Source of the DNA: Strongylocentrotus droebachiensis
Taxonomy: Eukaryota > Echinodermata > Echinoidea > Camarodonta > Strongylocentrotidae
Direction: 5' to 3'
DNA: 64,000 nt
NCBI GenBank assembly: GCA_035222895.1
Contig: JAVYIG010005336.1
Coordinates: forward strand, 62,001 to 126,000
The stretch's first letter is position 1. Every line of letters starts with the position of its first letter. The notes under the pieces are model-generated. The model was not told the DNA's origin and did not search any database. It saw nothing but the letters and a program-made list of their open reading frames with translations. The translations under genes were made by a program, and so were the position numbers. This document shows, one piece after another, positions 42,560 through 57,700 of the stretch.

Positions 42560-45075
42560 ACTGGTGCATTTTGGATGCTATGTAAATATTCAAAACTTTA
42601 TTTAAAATAACCAAGCTTAAGGAGGAAGACCCTGAATAAAAGAGAGGCGTGGTGGTGGGGAGGGGTATAAGAGGCGGTCACTATTTACTAAATGACATTG
42701 CATATCAGACTACTTTCATCGCTCTAAGTCATGTATTTTTTGACGCACTAATTCATTACTTTTCCTCCAATGCTGTCTCAATTCATACAAATAAATCGGT
42801 CTAATAAAATCATTAAATACCCTATCCAATGAAAATCCAAATGCAAAACTGAATGAATGGAGAATTAAAATATAAAGTAATATCAAAGTATTTACCCTTT
42901 TATTAGGCGTTAAAACAAAATATGTTGTTTTGCCTTTTGCGACCGACCCAAACAAATTATTACCGTTTTTTAGGAAATAGAGAACAAAATGTATTAAACA
43001 ATGAACTGAGAAATATCAGCCCAAAGAGGGAGAAAAAGAAAAACAAATCCTAAAGGGCAATACAATATTTTTTTTAGGCCTTTTTGATTTTCTCCTTTGT
43101 TGTTGTTATTGATAGAAATCATGCAAATAGTCAGTTAATTGAGGTCAAAGACCCCAGAATGGCCCAAATAGTTAGAACGATTTGAATGCATTGAATAACA
43201 TGGATATATCTGTAATCGATACATGCTCATACATTTGTATTTTTAAATAGATTTTGGTATTATAGCCAAATAATAATATCGAAACCCGCTCAATAACTCT
43301 TTTCGATTAAAACTGTAATCCTAATTCTGGGAAAACATTTTGGCCAGAGAGCGCATTCAAATTTTCAACAATCGCTGAACCAACTCTCCTGAAGTTCTGG
43401 AAGGTATTGTATAGGTAGAAATATATATTATTATTGTATATAATGTAATGTGCATTGAAATGTATCATGTAATGCGATATATAAATATAAAACATTATTA
43501 CTAAATAATGGTTGTAGTAATAATTGTAGAAGTACTAGCAGCAGCAGTAGTACATGTAGTAATAGTAATATTCTTCTTATTATTTTCATTACAGTGTATC
43601 ATAATTATTATTAATCATTATTATAATCATTATAGTCATCAATATCATAATCATTATTATTATTATTATCCTTTTTATTAAACTATCATTGTTATTAAAT
43701 TATCATTATGTTGTTACATGTATTATGTTGTTATTATCGATGAATATGGGGCCATCTGACATTTACTCTGGTGACAATTACTCCCGTGTCTTAGTTCATC
43801 AATGTATGAAATATAAAAAAAAAAAATCACAAAATAAATAAATGAATAACGTTCAAAGGAAGACAAAAACAAGTCACGAAGTGCAGTTATTACACTCAAG
43901 ATAGAGTCGAATTCTGGTCAATACTTATTAATAAACCATCCAGAAGCAATTTGTTTATTAAATACAAACAAACTTTGATGTACCTTGTCGATTTTGGAAT
44001 CATCAAATTAATGATCATGCATGAAAAGGCACATGAACTGCCTCATCATGGAAATGGAAAATTCGGGACACACATGACATGAATGTAAGGTCCGGCCAAA
44101 CACTTCCGGCATTTGTTTTGTCCTATAAATAATTGTGCCTATGTAGGAATTTGCAAAGCAATCTGTTTTATGATTTTGTTATGTCATTATCAAGACTTTC
44201 TTTCTTTCAAACATCCTTTTTTTTTTTAATGAGAAAAATCACAAATAATTTTTCGTCTTGACCATAACTCCACTTTGTTTTCAACCTGAATTGAAACGCA
44301 AATGAATAAACACAATGGACTACCGTATATATTCTTCTTTGCACTGTCATTTATTACGTTGTAAATATTAAAAATTGATTCAATGCATTTATAAATACGT
44401 TTACAAACAGATATTGTGAATCTGGAACACTCTAAAATATACGACATCTATGTATTTCTAAATACATGCACACCCTGTATGTTTATCGTGGATGTGGCCA
44501 CGTGTATGTTTATCGTGGATGCAGCCACATAAATAATTATCAGTACATTCATATAGTTACAAGATATTTGTATTACAAAATATAAAAATCCTGATTTCAT
44601 ATGAAATCATAATAAATATTTTCGACGACACTTCAGTACAACGGATTAATGGTGTAACCTAATTTTTTTAGTAGAGAGTAGTAAAGAAGAAATGAGAGTA
44701 GGAACTTTGATGACATTCTTGCTTCCCCGCCGCCTTCCCCTCTTCTTTCTCTTCTCGTTCTTCTTCATTTTTCTCTTTTCTTCTTCTTCTTCTTAGTTGT
44801 AGTAGCAGTAGTACAAGTAGTTGAAATAGTATTAGTTTGAGTAGGAGTACAAGGCGTTGTAGTACCGCTTCCCTGATCGTCTCCTGGGCTGTTGCGATCC
44901 GGGTTGCGATCTTCTGGATTTTTTGGGAACTTTTCTCTTCACAAATTTTATTTTAAAACTCGGGCCGTCCGCCTCGTGGAACTTTTGCCATTGCAATCGG
45001 TTTCATGGGCTGTCGATCTACTGCGACGAACCCCATCGTCATTACATTTATATAATATAATTTTAATGAAACTTA
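42560..45075. other. Intergenic, no gene recognised
   Basis: AT-rich DNA with short trinucleotide tracts (ATT/ATC near 43590-43680). The frames at 42716-42955 and 43307-43495 have some protein-like composition (for example FRRVGSAIVENLNALSGQN), but I cannot place them and see no splice partners. Confidence 0.4.
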
Positions 45076-45080
45076 TAATA

Positions 45081-45253
45081 CAGTCAAACCTGTTTTAGTG
45101 ACCACCTGTCTACAAAGGCCACATTTGATGTTTCCCTTGAAAATGGTTTCTCCTTGAATCATGTACTAAGGGAACCTGTCTACAAAGACCACCTGTCTAA
45201 AAAGGCCACTTTTTGTGTTTTCCTTGCTTGGTCGCTATAGGCAGTTTTGACTG
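45081..45253. mobile_element. 173-bp Tc1/mariner-type MITE
   Basis: CAGTCAAACCTG...CAGTTTTGACTG ends with TA on both sides (45079-45080 and 45254-45255). The interior repeats GACCACCTGTCTACAAAGGCC-like blocks. A related partial copy lies at about 48600-48700. Confidence 0.8.
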
Positions 45254-45554
45254 TATATGCACATGGGCAGATAAAGGTCTATTGTATCAAGCCATACAAC
45301 GCATTGAGAAGGATGCTACGTGTATGTTCGTGATAGGTTTTTTTGTTGTTAATCGTTAATTTATCGACAGTATATTTTTTGATACACAGATGAAAGGATT
45401 AGTGGGCAAAAAAAAAAAAAAGATTCATGCAGCACCTCCATCATTTTGGCAGTGGTTATTCTGAAATGTACAGAGCAGGACTTTTCCATGTTTAACAAAA
45501 ATTATATTGTGGATATTTTGGGGTCACTTGTAAATGTACTACGTTTAAACTAGT

Positions 45555-45717
45555 CTATTCGTGTACAACGTGTTGAAAATAGGCTACATCTTCTGTGTTC
45601 CCGTTCTCCAATCGTTGCAGATCGCCGTAGAGGGAGTATTCGCATTTCGGTCCAAACATCTCCTTGAGTAACGCAGTAAACTTGTGAACGTGGATCGGTG
45701 CTAACGGCATGATTACC
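45555..45717 (-). CDS. GNMT: GNMT-like gene 2, last exon
   Basis: Acceptor TTAATTTCAG|GGTAATC. Codes [34 protein letters not shown] and [10 protein letters not shown] before TAG. Colinear with exon 5 of gene 1 and equal in length. Confidence 0.85.
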
Positions 45718-48700
45718 CTGAAATTAAAGAGCAGAATCATGGTAATCGTAACATTAACAAATAACCATAAAACCAGAGACATTTGTAGGTAGCCAGTGTC
45801 TGTGGGAGTGGCAATGGCTGTTGTAATGTACTTGACCACTGGTCATTAGGGACTTTTAGATTTGCGTGGACTGATACGTGGTACTTCCATTCACGGCAGT
45901 GCTTTAAAAGGACGTCGATCGTAGCATAGACCTATTGTCTTCGTGCGAATCTAAAAGTCCCTATTGTCCGTTGTAATGTACTTGACCACCGGTCATTGTC
46001 CGTTGTAATGTACTTGACCACCGGTCATCCAAACCAACTCGAAACTGACTCTACATCAACTGATCTGTGGCCGTTAGGGTCAATGTAATAAGCTATTTTC
46101 GTAATGTAACCAAATGTAATGCATACGTATCTGAGAAGTGCCTAGGTATACGAATGATTCCATTCACCATTTAGCAAAGAAAATAATACTAAGCTGGAAG
46201 AACTGTTAAATATACTTTAAGTTTTAGCCTTTATGTTTCACTCAATCATTGAGTTATTAATGCAAATATGTATTGAAATTGCTTGAGGATAAGAGAAAAA
46301 AATTCACCATTTACAAATAACAGTATCTCAATAATCAGAATGCATATTGCATACATTACTTGTTGCTAGGTAGGACAAACGTTATGCTTGCCCTACCTAG
46401 CAACACGTATTACATGAATATGCAATTCGCATTCTCACTATTGAAATACATTTATTCGTAACAGGTAAATGGAATCATTTCGTATCCATGCACTGCCCAA
46501 AGACGTTTGCATTAATTTTGGTTACATTACGAAAATGGCCTAGTAGTCATTCGGTTTGGCGTCCGGTTGGTGTGACTGGAGTTTTGGGGAGCTGTCAATA
46601 CCAAGACAAATCTGCAGTGTCCACACTTTCTTTACTGTAGTTTGCTGCGATGTGACTGCTTCAAAGTTCAGCCATCATTTATTTTGTCTTTGCAAACTAC
46701 CAACTTAGACCGTTGAGTTTTGTATGTGATGGTTTGAAGTATTGGGAATACTATAGTTCTGTGACACATGCCAAATCTGCTATTAAACCTGTGACAGTTT
46801 CGATGCATATGGCTCAGATACCTTCTGCAGACGTACGCTGGCAAACTGAACTTAGCAGTCTTCTGGCACGTCTGGCGGTCGAAAAAGAATGGCAGCTAAC
46901 TTCAGACTGCCGGTACACGTCTGCGGGAGATGTCTGAACCATATACATGTGAGGGTGTGATAGCTCATTAGTAACTTGCATTCATCCTCGTTACAAAGTT
47001 CCTCGGACAGGACTTACGCCGTCGGTCCCCTTGTTGCGTACGTACACGCATACGTGTGCATTCTTAGCAGTCGGGTAACAAAAATATAACACCAAATTAA
47101 ACCTACATCGAAACTGTCACAGGTAAATACCCTCCTAAATGTGTCACAAAAAAAGTTTTAAAAACCTGTATATTTACTTTTCTATTTTGTTGTTGTTGGT
47201 AGCAGTATCTCCCTCTTTCATCAGCATATCGTAAATAATGTCAACTCGCAACGTGACGCCCTCTTCGGTTATTGTTTTCGTACTTACGCCTGGTAGTGTG
47301 TCCTCCTGTTAATCATAATCAAACAAAGAAGATTAGATGTATTTGGTCCGGCAAATGCTTTATTGCGTCATAAAGGTTAGGGTCTGTTGATAGTTTAAAG
47401 GTACTATGTCCCATTTGCAGGTCGAAAAAATGAAAAAGTTACATTCTAACGGCATTTGAAAGACAATATTTATTTAAAACTTCTCTCATAACGAAAGGGT
47501 TTGCAAATGGCTTTTTGTGGGAAACTAAGGACCATTAGTGGTCGAATCGACTTCAGAGCTACAGAGCCAGTAAGTAATAGTCTGATTTTCAGACCATTGT
47601 ACCAAATGGTCGAACGTTTTATGTTGCGCAAAGATTCAACCAGTTTAATTTTGGCCATTACAAGAAGTGAGTTATTAATGTAGACAAATGCTCATGTACC
47701 CTTTAGAGCTCATTTTATGTATGTTATTACAAAAGAAAGAAAAAAGCCAGTCAGTCACTCAATAGTGTCTGATAGTGAAGTCTAGTAAGTAGACGGGTTT
47801 TCTTGCATAATTTGAATATTAGGACACTGCTAACGTTGAAACTTCAAAGATAGGCCATACACGACATATTCATAATTCCTGCAAAGTTAAACAAAAAATC
47901 GATGTTGGCTGCAAAAGGGACATAGTATCTTTAATACGTGCCTTGCAATGAGATGTCGGAGAACTTGTAGTTGTAACGGTTTCGTTAAACGATGTAATTT
48001 TATTCCAGGTTTTATATCACTTACCGCATGATAAACGTTCTTATTCACGACGATCCCTCGATCAAGCATAGAATCTATGTTCCTGTGATCAATCAGCAGC
48101 ACGCCACCAGGTTTAAGAAACTTCTTGAAGTTGGTCAAACATTTCCGATAGAGGGCGAGCTCAGGCAGTTTATCAATGAGGTGTAAAATCGAGCTTCCTA
48201 AGCAAAGTACGGCGTCAAATTGACCTTGCTCCGGGATATCTTCCGGTAAGGTCAGCCAGTTAGCCCGCTTTACCTCTGAAAACGAGATAAAAAATATACA
48301 TATTCATGTAAATGATGTAATACAACAGCAACAACTATACTACTACAACTTCTAATAATAATAATCAATAAATGAAGAAATGAATAATGACAATTCATAA
48401 TAACAACAGCAATAACGGCAACATCAAAATGAAGAACAGTAATGATAATAATAATAATAACTATAATAATAACAACAACAACAATAAACATAATACTATA
48501 ATAAAGCAGGCGCTATACACATATATAACAAAGGAAAAGTACCAAAAAAATATACAATTTTTGTTTCCCTCGAACTATATTTTGAATTGAAACATGTAGT
48601 ATATTATAGGAACCTGTACATTAAGACCACCAGCTCATAAAGACCAATTTTTTTCGTTTAACCTGAGCGGTCTTTGTACACATGTTTGACTGTATTCGCA

Positions 48701-51700
48701 TATCAGGGATAAGGATCTTTTTAAGGGCCTAATCGAATTTGGACAGAATTTATGTATTTATTTATTTTATTGATTTATTTCTGTTTGATTTTCTTTTTCT
48801 TTTGCATTTTTACAAATATACAACAGACAAACCATTGCAAATTGTATACATTTCAAAAGAATATGACGTCAAATAAAGTGAGGCTGGGTGTAACTAATAA
48901 AAAAAAATCAAAAAGGAGGGTTGACAAAATAAGCAAAGCTTGAGAGCATGACTACCCTCAATGGATACATAATGATACGAATATGGAGGAACAAAACTGG
49001 TAAAAGGGGAAAGAGAGAGAGAGAGAGAAAAAAGGGAAAAAAGAAAGAGGGTGTGTACAGCAAGATGCACATATGTATGTGTGGTATTGTAGTTGTAGTA
49101 CTAGTACTATCCGAGGGGCCTAGTGGGGGTAGGAGGAGGTCTTAAATCCAACCTATAGTACAGGGCTAAGCTTTAATAACCCACGTCGTTTTCACACTCG
49201 GTTTCACCAAGGAGATAAAAGAAAAACAGTGTGAAAGATTGTTTAAATGAAAAAGAGCGATAAATACGTATCTAGGGACCGTCTGGCATTGTACTATACC
49301 AAGGAGCTTAGATATACAAATGCGTGGTTAACAGATGACCAGTGTGTGTTTTGAACAGTGGCGTAATGAGCAAAAACTGTGGGGGGGGGGGCTGAATAAA
49401 CTGCAGACAATCATGTCATTTTGGCAACATATTTTGAACATCACTGGTATCGAATTAGAAATAAAGCATTTTTTTTTTGGGGGGGGGGGGGTGGAGCAAC
49501 TACCACCCCAAGCGTCTATGTTTGTATGCGTAGTCCCATATACATCTTTCTGTGTACGGTGCTTGTAACTTTACCAAGAAAAATCTCTGTTTGTAAAGCC
49601 CATGAACAAATAATGGACCGTGGTCAAACAACGATTGCCTGATTATTGCAGACTCATGGAGGGTCGTAGTACTTTTGACATGCTCTTAAGTCTGTTCACA
49701 CCTGTATTTGTCTAATAATGATGCAGGCCTTATCAACTGAGGTAGCGTATAAATATTGAATATAGATATGACTAATAATAATAATAGTAAAAATGATTAC
49801 ACATATATACGGCCTTATCAACTGAGGTAGCGTATAAATATTGAATATAGATATGACTAATAATAATAATAGTAAAAAATGATTACACATATATACTAAT
49901 AAGAAGAGTAGTAGTTGTATTCATATTAACAAAAACAATTAATGATAGCAATATGATATAATACAAAAACAATTATAACAATAATGATAATAATACTAAT
50001 TATAATTACTATACTACTACTACTACTACTAATAATAATAATTAGCTCAAATTGTTTGTAATACATCTGATGGAAAATAGGAAATGATATGACGATAAGA
50101 ACTCAGACATTTTGTTTGTCATGTATATCTTTGATATTATTATGTGTATGTTTCTGTTGTATCACTTGTACCAACCAGAGGAAATCAAAGAACCTGATAT
50201 GGTCATTGAATGAATGAAGTATCAAGATACATTAATCTTGATCTAAGGAGACACGAACGAACGATGAATGAAGTATATCGTTATACTTATATACTTAAAG
50301 AGAAAGTCGAGTTCTGGGAAGAGGTGAAAAATAATTTGTGAGCGTTATCATTGTATTATGCAAGTGTGGACGAACATCAGATAACAAATGTTCCCTGAAA
50401 ACCATGGCTCTTCGAATGCCTTAATTTTCAAAATGTGGCATGTAAAAATCGGGACGGATTTTTATGCCACATGTTCGTGTAGTCCCATATGCATCTTTCT
50501 GTGTACAGTGCTTGTAACTTTACCAAGACTGGGAAAAAATTCTTATCATTTTGATGATTCCAGAACCTTGCAGTACACACCAATGCTAGATGATCAACCT
50601 TTTCTGAACGATTCCACAATGTTTCTTTCACAATGCAATCGCATGACCAGAAATCACCTTTATCTTTAATTACTTATATACATATGCTTATATATAATAT
50701 ATATACTCATAAAGCCTTTTAATTATCTCGTGCAGACCAATAGCCTTAAAATCCAGACCCTAGTACATGTACTGTATGTACGCAATGTGTTGTTATTGAA
50801 AAGCGTCTGTGTTTGTGAATCTTCTAAACAAATAATGGACCGTAACAACAATTGCCTGATTATTGCAGACTCATGGAGGGTTCCTTTGACATGCTCTAAA
50901 GTCTGTTATATCACATTAGCATTTGGGTAATGATGATGTAGGCCTTATCAACTGAAGTGGTACTGCGTGTAACTATTAAATATAAATTATATTAATTCCA
51001 AAAGGAGCTAAATCTATTTTTGCGACTTTGGAGAAAAAAGAAATTGTTAACCAGATTTGGTACAAGCGTCTATGGAAGATTGATATTAGAAGGTGCATTT
51101 TCTCACAATTGCTCCAAAACTTAAGGTAAATAATAAAAAAATATAAAAAAATTAAACGGGTACTTAGTAAGCAATGTTCTGATATCAATAACTCAATTTT
51201 CATCAAAAGTGGATTTAACTCCTTCTAGAATTAATCACTAAGAAGAAGAATGTTCAACCAATGCATTCTAACAACTATGAAATGGATCAGAAACATGGCC
51301 ATTGACAAAGTTTCTAGAACAGAAGCTTGTGACTTGTCATACGCCAGAAAACAAAGGTTAAAGACATCATGGAGAAAGTCAGAGAATCAAAATGGAGATG
51401 GGCTGGGCATGTAGCAAGACTTCAGGACAATAGATGGACAAATCGTTTAACAGAATGGCAACTAAGGATGGGAAAGAGAAGAAGAGGAAGGCAGAAGAGA
51501 AGATGGAGAGATGACCCAACATCATACATGGAAACGGCCGCTTGGACTCGGACAGCTAGAGATAGAACAGAATGGAAATGTTATGAGGAGGGCTTTGTCC
51601 AACGTCTGGATGAACTATAGCCTGATAGATAGATACGATAGATAGATGTAGGCCTTTTCAACTGAATTGGTACTGTATGTAACTATTAAATATAAATTAT

Positions 51701-54700
51701 TTGACTATTAATAATAATAGTAATAGTAATGATAATATGATAATACATGTGAAGAGTTTAACGCCAAAAGGAGCTAAATCCATTTCTGCAACTTTGGAGA
51801 AAAAAGAAATTGTTAACCAGATTTGGTACAGGCGTCTATGGAAGATTGATATTAGAAGGTGCATTTTTTCACAAATGCTCCAAAACTTAAGGTAAATAAT
51901 GAATTAAATAAAAAAAAATTAAACGGGTACTTAGTGAACAATGTTCTGATATCAATAACTCAATTTTCATCAAAAGTGGATTTAACTCCTTCTAGAATTA
52001 ATCACTAAGAAGAAGAATGTTCAACCAATGCATTCTAACAACTATGACATATGGATCAGAAACATGGTCATTGACAAAGGATCTAGAACAGAAGCTTGTG
52101 ACTTCTCAACGAGCTATGGAGAGAAAGATGTCGCATTTATCTCTGCGAGACAAAGTCAATCACAAAGTCATACGCCAGAAAACAAAGGTTAAAGACATCA
52201 TGGAGAAAGTCAGAGAATCAAAATGGAGATGGGCTGGGCATGTAGCAAGACTTCAGGACAATAGATGGACAAGTCGTTTAAGAGAATGGCAACCAAGGAT
52301 GGGAAAGAGAAGAAGAGGAAGGCAGAAGAAAAGATGGAGAGATGACCCAACATCATACATGGAAAAGGCCGCTTGGACTAGGACAGCTAAAGATAGAAGA
52401 AAATGGAAATGTTATGAGGAGGACTTTGTCCAACGTCTGGATAAACTATAGCCTGATAGATAGATAGATAGATAGAATTAAGCTCTTCATATACTAATGA
52501 GAAGAGTAGTACATGTAGTTGTGGCAATATTAACAATAATACAAATAATGATAACATTAAGATACTAATAACAAAATGATGATAGCAATAACAATAATGA
52601 TAACAATAATATTGATGACAATAATAATAGCTAGAAAGTTAATTCACCATGAGGACGAATTAGGTGGTCTGTCTTCAATTTCTTATGATCATGCTCATCT
52701 TCAATTAAATGACCCAATATAAAATAGGCCTGAGTCATCACGGGTTTTGCCGAACCCGGGTTTGACTTGAAAATTTCGGGCGGGGACCGGGTACCCGAAA
52801 TTTTCACCACTGCACTGACACTAAAAATCGTGTGCATGCAGCGGCGGGAGTTAGACTAAGTTGCTGTTCTAATAATGCGATGGAAAGGACAGTTACTGCT
52901 TTCAAAACAATAAAATAATCAATTGAATTAAATTAAGATGCTTAAAAAAATAAATGAATATCGTTTCAGTTGACGGTAGGTGTTTTTATCGCTCTAAAAT
53001 TGAGGCTGCAAGAAAGTAATCACGCTTCGTGGTACCGATCGAGTGCGTTCAGAAACGGAAGTGGAAATAGATCTATGACCCACTGAAGACAGAGCAAGAA
53101 AGTGCCACACAGAAGACTAAAATATTGATCAGACTTTTGCAATTAAATCGTAATACTAAAGGCATTAATTTAATTGTCAAAATATATCCACAATATAATG
53201 GTTTACCCTTGATAGTTTGATGAAGGAAAATAAATTAAAGCTCTTGAAATAACATCGAAGTGCCTTTCGTTCGTTCTAAAAATGCGTGTATAACGGCAAG
53301 CACAAGTTACGAGTCGAGCTTGCATGATATGCATGTTTACATCCCTGCACCGTCATCCGACCTGATCGGAACAATAAGCATTGAACCAATTAAAAAACAT
53401 CACGTAAGACTTTGAGGGACTCTAATTCAACAAAATTACCGTAAAATAGTTATTTGTTTTGACAAATAATACTATAGATATTCATAATATCTTGCAGAAA
53501 TAATGATATTTCATGAGCCAGGCGCGGATCCAGGATTTCTTAGGGGGGGGGGGGGCCCAAATTTGAAATTATGCGAGCCAAATATTGGTACGTAATGGTG
53601 ACCAACAGTGACGTAATGGGGGAGGGGGTCGGTGAAGGGAGTGGCGAGTTTCCCCCTCCCTCCTCCGTGAAACGCGGAAGCTTTGACGTTTCATTAAATT
53701 ATTGGAGAAAGGAGACGATTCGTTGTACCGTTCTCGAAAATAATTCTCGTCTGAATTTAGTTTTTCCCTTCCCGCGCGAAGCGCGAAAATTTTTTACGAC
53801 TTATTAAATTATTAGAGAAAAAAAGACGATTCGTTGTAGAGTTCTCGACTCTTAATTCTCATCTGAATTCAGGTTCCCCCCTCCCCCGCCCGCGCGAAGC
53901 GCGGAAGCTTTTAAGTTTCCCTAAATCATTAGAGAAAGAAGACGATTCGTTGTACCGTTTTCGTAAATAATTCTCGTCTGAATTTATTTTTTCCCCTCCC
54001 GCGCGAAGCGCGGAAAATTTTACGACTTATTAAATTATTAGAGAAAGAAGACGATTCGTTGTACCGTGTTCGAAAATAATCCTCGTCTGAATTTAGATTC
54101 CCCCCCCCCCTCCCGCGCAAAGCGCAGAAACTTTTACGTTTCATTAAATCATGAGAGAAACAAGACGATTCGTTGTACCGTTCTCGACTCTTAATCCTCG
54201 TCTGAATTCAGGTCCCCCCCCCCCCCCTCACCCGCGCGAAGCGCGGAAGTTTTAAGTTTCATAAGAATATGAGAGAACGAAGACGATTGGCTGTACAGTT
54301 CTCGACTCTTAATCCTCGTCTGAATTCAGGTTCCCCCCACCCCCGCGCGAAGTGCGGAAGCTTTTAATTTCCATTAAATCATTAGAGAAAGAAGGCGATT
54401 CGTTGTACCGTTCTCGAAAATAATCCTCGTCGGAATTAAGTTCCCCCTTCATCCCGCGCAAAGCGCGAAAGCTTTTTCGTTTAATTAAATCATTAAAGAT
54501 TCGTATTACCGTTCTCGCCTCTGAATCCTCGTCTGAATTCAGGTTCCCCCCTCCTGCGCGAAGCGTGGAAGCTTTGACGTTTCATAAGATTATGAGAGAA
54601 AGAAGACGATTGGCTGTACCGTTCTCGATTCTTAACCCTTGTCTTAATTCAGCCCCCCCTCCCAGTATCTCCTCTTTTACTTTTTTCTTTCCCTTTCCTT

Positions 54701-57700
54701 CCTTCTCTCTTATTTTTTTTGATTGGGGGGGAAGGGGGTCAACCCGATCTCCCCCGATCTCCTTCTTTCCCCTTTTCTTTTCTTCTTCCTTTTCTTCTTT
54801 CCCTTTCTCTCCTCTTTTCCTTTCTTCTCTTTTTTTTTTTTTTTTTTTGCGGGGGGGGGGGGGCCAAGGCCCGCTCGGCCCCCCCCCCCCTGGATCCGCG
54901 CCTGTCATGAGCTACGTACTCGATTTCGAGTTCAGCTAGCCATCATTTCGTAATGAGACGTAGTTGTCATGCAGTAGACTGTAGAGGGCAGTATGCAGGC
55001 AGAGAGAGGAAAAAAGCGCGGGCCTGAGATCACGTGATATTCACGTGCCTATCACGTGTTTTTTTTTTCCCTCTCTGCGAGCTGCCGTATTCTGTCTATA
55101 GCCTACTGCGCTGCATGCATGACAATACGTCTCATTTCAAAATGATGGCTAGCTGAACTCGATATCGAGTACGTAGCTCATGAAATATCATTATTTCTGT
55201 AAGATATTATGAATATCTATAGTATTATTTGTCAAAGCAAATAACTATTTTACGGTAATTTTGTTGAATTAGAGTCCCTCAAAGTCTTACGTGATGTTTT
55301 TTAATTGGTTCAATGCTTATTGTTCCGATCAGGTCGGATGACGGTGCAGGGATGTAAACATGCATATCATGCAAGCTCGACTCGTAACTTGTGCTTGCCG
55401 TTATACACGCATTTTTAGAACGAACGAAAGGCACTTCGATGTTATTTCAAGAGCTTTAATTTATTTTCCTTCATCAAACTATCAAGGGTAAACCATTATA
55501 TTGTGGATATATTTTGACAATTAAATTAATGCCTTTAGTATTACGATTTAATTGCAAAAGTCTGATCAATATTTTAGTCTTCTGTGTGGCACTTTCTTGC
55601 TCTGCCTTCAGTGGGACATAGATCTATTTCCACTTCCGTTTCTGAACGCACTCGATCGGTACCACGAATCGTGATTCCTTTCTTGCAGCCTCAATTTTAG
55701 AGCGATAAAAACACCTACCGTCAACTGAAACGATATCCATTTATTTCTAAAGCATATTTATTTGATTACATTGAAATATAAGTTTGTGAATTGCATATTT
55801 TTAGTTCTATATTTCAAAATATCAGTGTGAAATTTAATTTTGAAAAACCCGAAACCCGAAAACCCAAAACCGGGTTTCAGCTCGACGGTCGGGGCCCGGG
55901 CGGGGACCCGTTTATATGAATTGATGAATGCAGTTATGATGGACTGATGAACTGATAGATTGAACTGATGTGAAATGAACTGAATTGATGAGCTAAACTG
56001 ATGAACTAATAAATGAACTGATAAACTGATGAATGAACCGATGAACTGTAACCTGAACTGAGAAATAATTATGATCAAAATCATGATCATAATGAAATTT
56101 AATGAACAACAAGACCGGAATGTAGAATACAGATTTTAGAAAAAGTCACCTCCTATAGGCATGACACGCATATTAAGAAAATTCTGACATGTCGCATTTA
56201 ATCGAAATTTTCACTATGATGACGTCATCAAATTGAAAAATGGTTAGATATAGATATAAAAAACGACAAACAAGCGAAGAACAAGAACAAAAACACACAC
56301 ACACAAACAAACAAAAGGGTTTTTACCCCATTCTTCGAGTCCCAGACGTTCTTTTTTCCGACCTAGCACAGGAGAGCATCGTTTCAACATCATATATATT
56401 ATTATGTACAATGTTTTTTGAATGATTACTGTTCTTTTATAAATTAGCTTATCATAATGGGTGGATGTAATGTTGATACTATCTCAGAACGTTATTGATC
56501 AATGAAGATTAATCTGTTTCGGGAAGATTTAAACTTTGTCTAGAATAAATAATATTGTCGCTATCATTTGAGGAAAAAAAGTAAGAACAAATTATACTAA
56601 CTTTATGGGAAATAGGGTATGATGGGTCAGAGTTTTCAACTTCTTTTGCTCTTGTATGTAGTACTATTTTATTAAAATGAAAGAGAATAAATAATTTTTT
56701 GGAATGGCTAGTGTAAACGTAGCTACTCACAATATATATAAAATGGCCTTTCTATTATGTTTGACTATTATTTTGGTCTAAAAAAAAGAGCAAAACATGC
56801 CTTACCCCAGTCTTTAAGTTCAAGACGTTCTTTTTCAGCTCTGGCGTAGGAGAGCATCGCTTCAGCATCATCACAGCTAACAACTTCCATTCCCTGCTCG
56901 AGCAGAAATAACGAGTCCACACTGCAAAGGGATGGTAATAATGATCACAATAATACATTAAAAAAATAAAAAGTTTAACAAATATTTCCGTTGTGATTAA
57001 ACGATTAACCATTTGTATGATGGTCAATAAATGTATGATCAATAAAGTGATGTTTGAAAAATAAGTAAAATGATATTAATCATTATGCTACTACTAATTA
57101 CAATCATCATTACTATAGTAATAATGAGAATATTAATTACAACAATAATTATTATTATTATAATAAAAGCAATAATAAGAATAACATGATTGTTTTATTT
57201 GCTAATCGCGCCAAATATACTTGATATCTACTACCCAAGTCATAATATGTCTAGTTCGAAATGATATTAATTATTATGCTACTACTAATTACAATCATCA
57301 TTACTATAGTAATAATGAGAATATTAATTACAACAATAATTATTATTATTATAATAAAAGTAATAATAAGAATAACATGATTGTTTTATTTCCTAATCGC
57401 GCCAAATATACTTGATATCTACTACCCAAGTCATAATATGTCTAGTTCGAATATCAAAATATCAAAAGCACCATGCACAAAGTAATAATTCACAGCTGCA
57501 CAATTTTGAACCACCTTGTACCAGTTACATTTAAGTTGCATCACTTTGAGCTACTTGTACCAGCAACATTGCAGTAACAGTAACACTATTTTAAAGCCCC
57601 TCTGCACTAGTTTGGCCAGGTAGGAATAGATCTCCCTGTATGGTCACTGACAGGTGGTTATCTCATCAAATCAGCTCTCAAATAACATAAGAAAAAGAGG

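Noticed and set aside
54565-54953. Proline- and phenylalanine-rich frames near the hAT right end
   Set aside because: They cover C-rich and T-rich tracts of the non-autonomous hAT and are open on both strands for compositional reasons.
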